Notes under the pieces: model-generated
Seen by the model: only the letters and a program-made list of their open reading frames with translations
Databases searched by the model: none
Told to the model about the DNA's origin: nothing
Shown: positions 1 through 10,900 of the stretch, piece by piece
Layout of the letters: the number at the start of each line of letters is the position of its first letter
Numbering within the stretch: position 1 is the first letter of the stretch
Program-made: the position numbers and the translations under genes
Assembly (NCBI RefSeq): GCF_014642835.1
Contig: NZ_BMJA01000003.1
Coordinates: 77,682 to 141,681 of the forward strand
Length of the DNA stretch: 64,000 bases
Reading direction: 5' to 3'
Origin: Dyella nitratireducens
GTDB taxonomy: Bacteria; Pseudomonadota; Gammaproteobacteria; Xanthomonadales; Rhodanobacteraceae

Positions 1-347
1 ACCGTAGGCGCCTTGACGCTCGCTTCCTGCACCAGAACAGTTCGGTCTTTGATCGCTGCAATGACGAAGTGCTTGCCTTGCTTGTCCATCACCAGAGCGG
101 GCAGCGGTAAACGGTCCAGGCGATCGGCGCGCAGAGGCACAGCTCGTGAGCGCAAGCCTAGCGATCGAGCTGCAAGTACGAGATCGCCTTCCTCAAAGAC
201 GCCACCTTGCAGAGCCGCGTTATGCCGGATTTGGTTCGCTTCTGCTGGGATACCGTGAAATCCAGCGATAAGCAGTAAGAGCGCCAGACCCGGGTCGGGC
301 TTTACATTCGACGTATCCGCCGTGGCGGGAGCTTCCATGGTCATCAT
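1..347 (-). CDS. Type I secretion ABC transporter, N-terminal part (partial, runs off left edge)
   Basis: An open minus-strand frame enters from the left edge and covers about 115 N-terminal residues. It reads like the C39-peptidase-like domain of HlyB-type type I secretion ATPases: GLALLLLIAGFHGI, then VLAARSLGLRSRAVPLR, then LPALVMDKQGKHFVIAAI, the same order and spacing as HlyB. The catalytic cysteine of true C39 peptidases is absent (PDPGLALL at that place), as in HlyB, where this domain binds the RTX substrate and does not cut it. The membrane and ATPase domains would lie outside the window. Start is uncertain: ATGs at 362, 347, 344 and 338 are in frame. I chose 347 because it overlaps the stop of the small ORF upstream (ATGA). 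It is the natural exporter for the RTX protein encoded nearby on the same strand. Confidence 0.75.
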   Translation of the reverse strand, partial: MMTMEAPATADTSNVKPDPGLALLLLIAGFHGIPAEANQIRHNAALQGGVFEEGDLVLAARSLGLRSRAVPLRADRLDRLPLPALVMDKQGKHFVIAAIKDRTVLVQEASVKAPT

Positions 348-439
348 GCGGTGACCAGCCATGCTACGCGAGCTGCCACTGCGACTGAGCAATGCTTCTG
401 ATGGTATTCACGCGTTTTCTCGGCGAGTTCATTCACCAT
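344..439 (-). CDS. Small ORF, 31 codons, coupled to the secretion ATPase gene
   Basis: The peptide starts MVNELAEKTREYHQKH and ends VAWLVTA. A good ribosome-binding site (AGGAAG, about 6 nt upstream of ATG 439) sits just after the stop of the glycosyltransferase gene, and the TGA at 346-344 overlaps the ATG at 347 of the transporter. This spacing suggests translational coupling. I do not recognise the product. It could be a real micropeptide, a leader that delivers ribosomes to the transporter start, or the displaced N-terminus of the transporter. Confidence 0.4.
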   Translation of the reverse strand: MVNELAEKTREYHQKHCSVAVAARVAWLVTA

Positions 440-456
440 GTCAATCTTCCTGGCCA

Positions 457-1731
457 TTATTGCGCGACACTCGAGGAAAGGATGGCTGCTTCAAAGGCGG
501 GATGCAGCAGAGCCAATTGCTGACTCAGGCAGCTCTTTCGCAGATCGAAACGTTTCGCCACCGTTTGTTGAGCAGCTTGGCGTAACAAGTCGAGCGAGCC
601 ACCTGCAAGACAAGCGCTAGACACCGTCTCTGCCAAATCTTGATGGGAAAAGAAATCGACGAGGTGGCCATTGATGCCATCTTCAATGACCTCCTGGACG
701 GGAGCCGTTCTGGAAGCAACGACGACAGTTCCCATCGCCATGGCCTCCAGGATCGACCACGACAGCACGAATGGATAAGTCAGGTAGACGTGGACGCTGG
801 AGACCTGAAGCACACGCAGATACTGGGCATAGGAAACGCGACCCAGGAAATGCACGTGTGACAGATCCAAACGCGCGCCTACTTCATTCAGCATCAGTTC
901 GCGGTAAGTCCCGCCTTGAGCGGGCTTTTTGCTGTAAGAAACATCGTCGCCGCCCACCATCACGACGTGCGCATTCGGCACTGCTTTGAGGATAGCCGGC
1001 AACGCACGCATAAATACGTGGAACCCTCGATAGGGTTCGAGATTTCGGGCGACATAGGTGATGACCGGCGTGTGCCGATCCAGGCGCAGCAAGGATTGCG
1101 GTAACACAAGTTCGGCAGCCGGATCGGGATGTACAGCGTCGAGATCGATACCATCGTGGATCACCGAAATCGATCTGCGCAGCAGGTCCGGATAGCGTGA
1201 TCGCTGCCAAACCGTGGGACTGATGCCCGCATCCGCATCAATCAGGCTGGCCAGCTGAGTCATGTTGTCGGTGCGAACCCGATAAGTATCCGTGACGTCG
1301 GCTTGAAATTCGGGATCGAAACCAATGTCCTGCCCTTCCCGATTGAAGTAGAACTCGCAGTAATTGATGACTCGCGCTTCAGGAAATACATCTCTCACGT
1401 GCAGCATATCACCCCATCCCGGATGACCGTAAATCACGTCCGGCCGAAAACCCGTGCTGCGCAGACTCTGCAAACACAACGCGACTGCGCGCCCTCTGCG
1501 CATGGCATTCGCCGTAGTCCACAACTCCGGCGGCAATTGGTTACCGGGTATATCGGTCATTTCATAGACGTGGAATCTCACTCCTGGCACGGCGCGCGGG
1601 AAGTGAGCGAGAACGCGACGCTTCTCGCCTATGACGACAACTTCAAACTCTTGGCTCTGCGCGCAATGAGCCAGAAGATGCTTGAACTGCCCGGGTGCAT
1701 TCTGATGAATGAAGATGATTCGGCAAGGCAT
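457..1731 (-). CDS. Glycosyltransferase family 4
   Basis: This is a cytoplasmic GT-B fold glycosyltransferase of 424 residues, normal for GT4. The N-terminus MPCRIIFIHQNAPGQFKHL is typical of the GT4 subgroup whose N-domain begins 'I.FVHQN.PGQF'. The C-terminal nucleotide-sugar domain shows VITYVARNLEPYRGFHVF followed by the conserved LEAMAMGTVVVAS segment with the EX7E-type glutamate. Donor and acceptor cannot be read from sequence. It lies between the RTX gene (gap 184 bp) and the small ORF/secretion ATPase (gap 17 bp), so it probably belongs to the same transcription unit. It could modify a surface polysaccharide or, more speculatively, the secreted protein. Confidence 0.85.
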   Translation of the reverse strand: MPCRIIFIHQNAPGQFKHLLAHCAQSQEFEVVVIGEKRRVLAHFPRAVPGVRFHVYEMTDIPGNQLPPELWTTANAMRRGRAVALCLQSLRSTGFRPDVIYGHPGWGDMLHVRDVFPEARVINYCEFYFNREGQDIGFDPEFQADVTDTYRVRTDNMTQLASLIDADAGISPTVWQRSRYPDLLRRSISVIHDGIDLDAVHPDPAAELVLPQSLLRLDRHTPVITYVARNLEPYRGFHVFMRALPAILKAVPNAHVVMVGGDDVSYSKKPAQGGTYRELMLNEVGARLDLSHVHFLGRVSYAQYLRVLQVSSVHVYLTYPFVLSWSILEAMAMGTVVVASRTAPVQEVIEDGINGHLVDFFSHQDLAETVSSACLAGGSLDLLRQAAQQTVAKRFDLRKSCLSQQLALLHPAFEAAILSSSVAQ

Positions 1732-1915
1732 GTGTAACGAACGCCGTGAACTTAATTCGCAAGATGAATATCGCCGCCGTTACGGTAGTGACGCAGAGCT
1801 TTGACGCTGACGGCCTGGCGGACTCCAAGCGCGAGGCTTGCAAAGTCCACCAAATCCCCCTTGATCGGCAAATCCACGCGTTATTCCCCTGGGCGAGGAG
1901 TGACTCGATCGAACA

Positions 1916-4900
1916 CTATGCCGCTACGTGTAGCATGAGTCCGTCCTCGACTTTGTGCGTGATTGATAGCGCTGCGTCTGCCGCCAAACTGGTGCCGCTG
2001 AAACTCGCCATGGCATGAATCAGCGGATTAACCTGGAAGGCCATCGCGTTCTCTGGAATCATCATTTGATGCGCCTCGCCGCCAATGCCTGAGCTGCCCG
2101 AGGATGCCGTCGCCACATCGGTGTTCGACGTGGTTGATGCACGATCCATGGGAGCCATGGCGGGCGTGGCAGATGGCGATGGTGACGGTGAAGATGCAAA
2201 CAACTGATTGATCTGCGCCATCGTCACATAACTGCCGTCACTGAACACCAGCTCGCCTACGTCGGTCACTGGCGAACCATTGACGAAGTGATCCGGCAAC
2301 GTGATCGAGCTGGCTTGGCCGTCGCTACCGTTCGAATTCGTCGCTGTGATGAGAAGCTCGCTGCCATCCGTCGAGAATTGCAGGTCTGAAACCGTGATAC
2401 CTGAGCCGAACTGGATCGTATTGCTGGTCGCGCTGCCATTAGCCACGATGGTGTCCTGACCGAAGCCGGTGTTGAACAGATAGGTCTCTGCACCAGAGCC
2501 ACCGTTCATCACGGTATTGCCCACGCCGCTTTCCAGCGTGTCCATGTTGGAACCACCCGTCAGCGTGTCATTGCCCGAGTTGGCCTCCAAAAGGTCGATG
2601 CCGTTGTCGCTGACCAGGGTGTTGTTCGACCCAGCCGTCAATACCGTGGTTGGTGTGGGTGATGGTGCCGGCGACGGCGACGCGAACAGCTGGTTGACCT
2701 GCGCCATTGTCACGTAGCTTCCGTCACTGAAGACCAGCTCGCCTACGTCATTGACCGGTGAGCCGCTGACGAAGTGATCAGGCAGCGTGATCGAGCTGGC
2801 CTGGCCATCACTACCGTTCGAATTCGTCGCCGTAATCACGAGCTCGCTGCCATCCGTGGAGAAGCTCAGATCCGATACCGTGATACCCGTGCCGAACTGG
2901 ATCGTATTGGCGGTCGCGTTGTCGTTGGCAACGATGGTGTCTTGGCCGAAGCCTGTATTGAACAGGTACGTTTCCGTGCCGGAACCACCGTTCATCAGCG
3001 TGTTGCCGACGCCGCTTTCCAGCGTGTCCGTACCGGAACCCCCCGTCAGCGTGTCGTTGCCCGAGTTGGCTTGCAGAATATCTACGCCATTGGTGCTGAC
3101 CAAGGTATTGCTTGGCCCTGCTGTGAGAACGGTAGGTGTAGGTGTAGGCGTTGGAGTGGGTGTCGGCGTTGGGGTCGGAGTTGGCGTAGGTGTAGGCGTT
3201 GGTGTTGGAGTCGGTGTAGGCGATGGCGCTGGAAAAAGCTGATTGACCTGTGCCATCGACAGCGAACTGCCGTCGTTAAAGACAAACTCACCCACATCAG
3301 TCACCGGACCGCTGCTGCCGAAATGGCCTGGCAGAGTGATCGAGCTGGCTTGGCCATCACTACCTTTCGAGTTCGAAACCGAGATAACGAGTTCGCTGCC
3401 ATCCTCAGTAAAAGTCAGGTCCGACTCCGTGATACCAGGGCCGAACAAGATCGTGTTTTCAGTGGCAGCACTGTTGGCCACCAGGGTGTCCTGCCCAAAA
3501 CCAACGGTGAACTCGAATATCTCGTTGCCCGTACCACCCACCAGCGACTCGTTAGCGCTATCGGCCACTAACGTATTGTTGCCGCTGCCGCCGGAGATGG
3601 ATCCCCCATTTCCGGGTTGCGCAATCTCCATCTTGACGAGCTGGGCCGCGGTCAGCGTAGTGCCGTCCGCGAACTGCACTTCCTGTACGCCGGCTGTGGT
3701 GTCATTGGAAGCCTCATTATCCAGCGTGATCTGGTCCCCGTTGACGCCATCCGTCACGATCAGGTTGGTGCCCGAAGCGTCCGTAGTGACCTGCAAGTCC
3801 GACGCAGTAATCCCTGCTCCCAGCTCCAATACCGGCACCTGACCGCTTGTGTACTGCTCGTTGATTTCCAGATGGCCATAGCCCGCATTGAATACGAAGG
3901 TGTCGTTGCCGCCATTGCCTTCGGCTAGGTCATTGCCGCCCTTGCCATCTATGAGGTCCGCATTTGCTGTGCCGGTCAGAGTGTCGTTACCGGTCGTTCC
4001 GTTGACGAACTCACCAGCCATCTGACTCAGCTGCGCCGCAGTCAGGGTCGACCCGTTGGAGAACTCCACCTCCGCGACCCCATCGGAGCCGCTGTTCGAC
4101 GCTTGATTATCCAAGGTGATCTTGTCACCACTGGTGCCGTCCATCAGATACAGATTGGTGCCGTCCGTCATAACCAACAAATTGGCTGCAGTGATTCCTG
4201 CCCCCAGTTGAAGTACCGGAGTTTGGCCACTCGAGTAACTCTCATTGATGGCCAGCTGTCCGTAGCCCTCATTGAACACGAACGTGTCGCTGCCACCGCC
4301 GCCGATGACGGAATCGTCACCGCCCTTGCCATCGATCAGATCGGCGCCGGTGGTGCCATAGATCGTGTCGTTGCCGCTCGTCCCGGTCATCTCCATCTGA
4401 AGCAGCTGAGCTGCCGTCAACGACGTACCATCGGAGAAAGTGACTTCAGCCACGCCTTGATCGACGTAGTTGAGGTTCATTTGATGGAGCAGTGTGATCT
4501 GGTCTCCGGTAACGCCGTCCGTAAGAATGAGGCTGTCGCCATCGTTGGACGTTACCCGGAGTGCCGATTCCGTGATGCCGGCGCCCAATTGCAAGACCGG
4601 TGTCTGACCCGTTGAATAACTTTCATTGATGACAAGTTGTCCATAACCGGCGTTGAAAACAAAGGTGTCGCTACCTCCATTACCAACGACAGAATCGTTT
4701 CCGCCTTTACCGTCGATCAGATCTGCCCCGGGCGTACCATAAATAGTGTCATTACCGGTCGTTCCAATCATTTCCATCTGAAGCAGCTGGGATGCCGTCA
4801 AGGTCGTGCCGTCGCTAAATTGCACGCCACTTACGCCCCAGGTGGTCCCCCAACCGGTAGCCTGCGCCATCATGTCCTTGATGGTGATCTGATCTCCGTT

Positions 4901-7900
4901 GATACCATCCGTCAAAACCAGATCAACACCATTGGATGTAACATGTAGCGCCGACGCCGTGATACCTGCACCTAATTGGATGATGGGGGCCTGGACAGGG
5001 TTGGATGCAGTAGCTTGCTGCGCATTGACGTATTGCTCCCATATGGTCAACTGACCATATCCGGCATTGAATACAAACGTATCATTGCCATCGCCAAGGT
5101 GATTGTTGTAATCGTCTACACCGCTACTCCATTCACTCCCAAAAACGGTGTCGTTGCCGCCCTTGCCGTCGATCAGGTTTGCGCCCAATGTTCCGTAGAT
5201 CACGTCGCTACCTGACGTGCCAGCCATTTCCAGCTGCTCCAGTTGCGCCATCGTCATGCTGGTGCCATCGGCGAATTGAATGGTGCCGATACCATCACCA
5301 TTATCCCAGGCACCTTTTAAGGTGATCTCATCGCCGCTGATGCCATCGGTGATGTAGATATCCCCGAACGCGTAACTCGGATAATACGCAGCCGACTCGG
5401 TTGTTACGTGCAGTGAGGACTCGGTGATGCCTGCGCCCAATTCGAGTACGGCATTACCGCTGTTTGTTTCAGTGATATTCAATTGGCGGTAGCCGGCATC
5501 GAACACGAAGGTGTCTTGGCCACCACCGCCTTCAACCGTGTCATTGCCGCCCTTGCCGTCGATCAATTCCGCATTAACGCCACCTACAATGAAATCATTG
5601 CCCGTCGTACCTATGTAACCAAGGGCAATCAATTGTGCCGCCGTTAACGTGGTTCCATCGGCAAATTGCACTTCGGCAACGCCGTAGCCACCATAAGCAC
5701 CCTCTCCATCGAGGGTGATCTGATCGCCCGCAATACCATCCGTCAGGACCACATTATTGCCGACCGTCACCTTCAGATTGGCCAAGGTGATGCCGGCGCC
5801 GAGTTCGAGTACGGGCACTACGCCGGCGGGGAAGGTATCACGCGGCTCCAGTACATCACCGGGATCGTTGTTTTCATTGATGCTGAGCTGGCCATAGCCG
5901 GCGTTGAATACGAACGTGTCGCTGCCGCCGCCACCGTTTATGACGTCGTTTCCGCCCTTGCCGTCGAACAGTTCGGCATTCGAGCTGCCATACAGCGTGT
6001 CGTTGCCAGTCGTACCGGTCGTCGTCACACCCATCTGAATCAGCTGGCTTCTGGTCAAGGTGGTTCCGTCTGCCAGCTGCACTGTCGCAACACCAAACGT
6101 TGCGCTTCCCCACATGCTCTCCAAATCGATGGAGTCACCCGTGACCCCATCGGTCAGGAAGAGGTTGTCCCCGTCAGTCGTCACGTGCAGCTCAGATGCC
6201 GTGATACCCGCACCCAATTGAAGTACGGGTTGCTGGCCGCTCGTGTAGTTCTCATCGATAGTAAGTTGACCATAGCCTGCATCGAACACAAACGTGTCGT
6301 TGCCGCCCATGCCTACTTCGAGGTCATTGCCACCCTTACCATCGAACAGATCCGCTCCGGCTGTTCCATCCAGCGTGTCGTTGCCCGTGGTACCGATGAT
6401 TTCCTTGGACATCTCGACCAGTTGGCTGGCGGTATACGTTGTTCCATCCGCCAACTTCACCATGGCAACACCATAGTCGCCAGACAAATTCTCGTTATCC
6501 AGTGTGATCTGATCCCCACTGATGCCATCGGTCAGCACCAGATTGTTTCCGCTCTGCGTGACCTTGATCGCAGGGGCAGTAATTCCAGCACCCAGCTCGA
6601 GCACCGGTGTCTGGCCGCTGCTATAAGTTTCATTAATTTCCAAACCACCGTAGCCGGCGTTGAACACGAAGGTGTCGCTACCGCCTCCGCCGATTTCCAG
6701 ATCGTTACCACCTTTGCCATCGATCAAATCGGCGCCTGAAGTGCCATAGATCGTATCGTTGCCGGTGGTGCCGCCACTGATCTCCATCTGGACCAGCTGC
6801 GCCGGAGTCAAGATCGTGCCATCCGCCAATTCGACTTCGGCAACGCCGGACGTACTGCTGCTCCACATGCCATCCAGCTTGATCTGGTCACCGCTGGTGC
6901 CATCGGTCAGATAAATGTCCGTGCCATTGGTCGTGACATGCAGCGAAGAAGCCGTGATGCCCGAGCCAAGTTGAAGCACCGGAACCTGGCCACTCAGATA
7001 GCTTTCATTGATTTCGAGCTGACCATAACCCTGGTTGAAGACAAACGTGTCGCTGCCGCCGTTGCCGATCTCGAGATCATCGCCACCCTTGCCATCGAGA
7101 AGGTCCGCGCCCGTCGTGCCGACCAACGTATCGTTGCCGGTTGTGCCGGTCGTGAAATCTTTATAAATCTGAGCCGCCGTCAACGTCGTCCCGTCCGCGA
7201 ACTGCACGAGCGCCACGCCATTGGTGCTGGAACTGAGCATGCCATCCAGCGTGATCTGATCACCGGCGACACCATCCGTGAGGACGACGTTGTAGCCGTT
7301 CGCCGAAATGTGCAGTGACGATGCGGTAATGCCGGCGCCAAGCAGCAGGACCGGTGTTTGCCCGCTGGCGTAGCTTTCGTTGATTTCCAGGTCGCCGTAG
7401 CCGGAATTGAATACGAAACTGTCGTTGCCGCCGTTACCCACTTCGATGTCATCGCCACCTTTACCGTCGAAATAGTTCGCGCTCGACGTGCCCACCAAAC
7501 TGTCGTTACCCGTTGTTCCGTAAATGGCCCAGGCTTGCTGGATCACCTGCAGCTGGGACAAGCTGCTCCCATCGGCGAAATCGAGCGCCGCAATCTGATG
7601 CTGGCTTGTCTGGGTCGCGACGAAATTGGAAATGGCGATGGTCTCCCCCGTCGATGTCACGGTGATCAACGCATCATTCGTGGAGCTGTCGTAGATAAAG
7701 GAAAGATCGGAGGCGCTGATCCCTTCGCCGAACGTAATAGTGTCGTTGCCAGCTGCGGTGGTGTTTTCCGAGATCGTGTCTGATCCGTCAGCCAGGTTGT
7801 ACACATAGGTTTCCGTTCCCGTGCCACCATTGATCACCGTGGTAACGGATCCACCCTCGATGGTGTCAGCGCCGCTACCTCCGTCAATCGTGTCAGGGGC

Positions 7901-10900
7901 GTCTCCACCGGTAAGCGTGTTGTTTCCCGATACCCCGACAATCAAGGTGTTGCCGTAACCCGCGGTGATGCTGTCATTCCCGTTGGAACCAACGAGCGTG
8001 TCGTTGTCCCCGGCACTTGGTGTCATGGACGCTTGCAGGAGCTGCGCCGCACCCCAGGTGGTGCCATCAGAGAACTGCAACGAAACATTGCCGCCGCTGG
8101 CGAAGTAACCCTGAAGCGTCAGCTGCATTGAACCGCCATCGGATAACACCAGGTCGCCGTTGACGTCGCGAGCCACAAGAGTCGATTCGTCCAACTCGCT
8201 ACCGAGTTGAATCGTCGTACCTCCCGAACCCAATTGCACGGTGTCCGAGCCCGTGCTCGCGCCTGCCATGATGGTTGCCGCACCGTTACCTTCCGTAATG
8301 AGCGCGGTGCCACCACCATTGTCGGCATTGATCGTGTCGTTTCCGGCGCCCGTGCTAATCGTCGCCTCCCCGGCCGACAGCGAGACACTGGAATTGCCAT
8401 CACCTGTTTCTATGGAATCGTAGGCTCCGCCGGCGATAATCGTATCGTTGCCGGTACCGCCATATACGCTGGCTGCGCCAGAGCCGGCATCGACATAGCT
8501 GGAACCGTTGCCCACGTAGATCTGGTCGACGCCTGATCCACCGTAAAGGTAATCATTACCCCCGGATCCATATATGACGTCTTGGCCGTCTCCACCATAA
8601 ACGGTATCCGAGTCTGCGGCATCAAGCGTTGCCCAGCCGGAAACATCACCTGGCCCCATGTCGGCGTAAATGATTTCCGAGCCGCCTCCTCCGTAAATGA
8701 CGTTTGCGCCAGCGCCACCTATCAGAATCTCGTCGGTCGTGCCACTGACCGTATCGGTCGGATTACCACCGATAATGGTGTCGTTACCGCTATTGCCAAT
8801 CAGCACGTCGTGGCCGGTACCGCCGATCAGCAAACTTCCCGGAAGTGTCGTCGATCCGGGAGCGCCGGAGTCGTACGACGAGCCAAGCAGATTGAATGAC
8901 GTCCCGTAGGTATCGTTGGTCTGGAATAGCGACAGGTCTACCTGCACGTTGGCTGGCGATGCCGACCAAGTGACCTCCGGCAAGGAACCAACGTCATAGT
9001 CGCCACCGCTGGCTCCTGTGACCGAGCTGTAGGCGTCTCCCCAAAAGGAAAGGCCCGCCATGAGGATGGATGTGGGATTGAAACTCGAGCCGGAGGTTCC
9101 ATCGTTTTCGCTCGCCACGAGCGTGTCAGCCCCCGTACCACCGAAAATGACACTGTTCTGTCCACCTCCAACCAAATCGGCAGTGGCTCCGCCACCATCA
9201 ATAAACGTCGTGGCCGTGGTATCCGAACCCAGTGCCCCACCTGTGATGGTCTCTGATCCGTTGCCGACGCCAATTAGATCCTGGTTGCCAGAACCTCCTA
9301 GAACTGTCGCGCTCAGGGCAGTCGCTGTTGGATCGGTGGCGTGGCTAAAGTAGTTACCCAGCAGAACATTGTTGTTGCCATTCCCCGCACTGATATAGCT
9401 TGCGTAGCCGTCACCCAGGATTTCATTACCAAAGTTATTTCCTGTGCTATTGGCGTCGTAGATAGCTGTGACTACGCCGGTCTTGGCGTTATTTTCATAG
9501 ACATAGTGAGCATCACCGCCTGGCGTCGTGTCTCCGATCAGACCTTCGCTGTTCAACAGAGAGAGATTGCTGGAGCCTGCGACGGTAGGTCCAGTGGGTT
9601 CAGACCCCAAATTTATGCCGTCCTCGTCACTACCAGTGAAGCCATCAATTGTCAGCACCGTTGCTAAGGAAGACGAGCCCGATCCACTCGAATCAGCAGC
9701 ATAGATTCGCTCTAACTGAGCCAGCGAAAGACGTGAACTGTTTTGCGAGGACGACCCGGAAGCGGAAGGTGCACCCGTAATAATTGTAAGATTCTTTGTC
9801 GCTGCATTTAGGTCAACCTGCCCGCTGCTACTGGGATCCAGAATGACGAGCGAATCAGTCGTTTGATCGAACCATTCACCTGGTGCGTACCATTGTGCAG
9901 TGATGGACAAATTCTGGGATGATCCTGAGCTCCCAGACAATATGAATAACTCAGGATTTCCTTTTCCAAGCTTTATCGTCTCGGTAGAACCGGCATAAAC
10001 GTATGCAAAAAAATCGCTACTACTGTTCGAGGCATCCAACGTGTCCTGACCGTGGACAGTCGAATTGGCGTTGCCAAGCACAACTGTATCTTCACCGGAT
10101 GCGTTGGTTTGCAGCGTAATCGAATCATTAGCCCCTCCGGCGACAATGTAATTACTTCCGGAGCTTGCCTTGATAATGTCCTGTCCTTTGGTTCCTCCAA
10201 TCAACACGGCATCCGCGTTGCTATTGGATGCATCAAGAGTGTCCGATCCTTCCTGGGCGATCAGAAGGCTCGCATTGTATGAACCGGTTCCAAGCTGGTA
10301 ATCGGACCGCTGCGTTACCGTCAAGGTATCACCGCCACTAAGCTCCGCAACCTGTACGTCTCTCGAATCGAAGGTATCACTCAGGATCGAACCGCCAACC
10401 TGAGGATTCAATGTGGTGTTCGTAAGGTAGTTGGAGACTAAAGTCTTCGCGGCAGGTTGCAATTCTTCCTGCAGCGTCTGCACGTCTAGAGCAGTCAATT
10501 GCGAGACATTTTCGCCTACTGCTAGTGGCTGCAACTGCCCCATCCACGTTCCAGCCGTTGTTACCTGGGACGAGTAACGATTCTCGTAAGCAAAAGCAAA
10601 TTGCCGATTGGTCATTGCCCCGGTGCCAGAGGTACCGTTTGTGTTGGCGGACAGATCGGCATAGATCGCCAGCGATTCACTCAGAGGAGCTGTAATTGTT
10701 CCTCCAGCCCCGATGTCGCTATTGTTGTAGAGCCCAAACATCGTGCTCTCCATATCACGACGAGTGGCTACACCGTTTTGCCCCTGTGTGGGATCCGATA
10801 CTGTTAACGCACCCAAGTTCGAGCCATAACGAATCTGAAACCATGCGTCCGCACGATTTGTGAAGCCACTTCCATCTGCTTTCTGCTTCAGATCCGGGAC

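Noticed and set aside
3132-3228. Regular GTNGGN tract considered as a CRISPR-like or microsatellite array
   Set aside because: It lies in frame in the RTX gene and encodes a Pro-Thr linker; there are no spacers.
5666-6739. Long plus-strand frame (357 codons) opposite the RTX gene
   Set aside because: It is the antisense shadow of the repetitive RTX gene; it repeats with the same period, lacks known domains and has no start signal.
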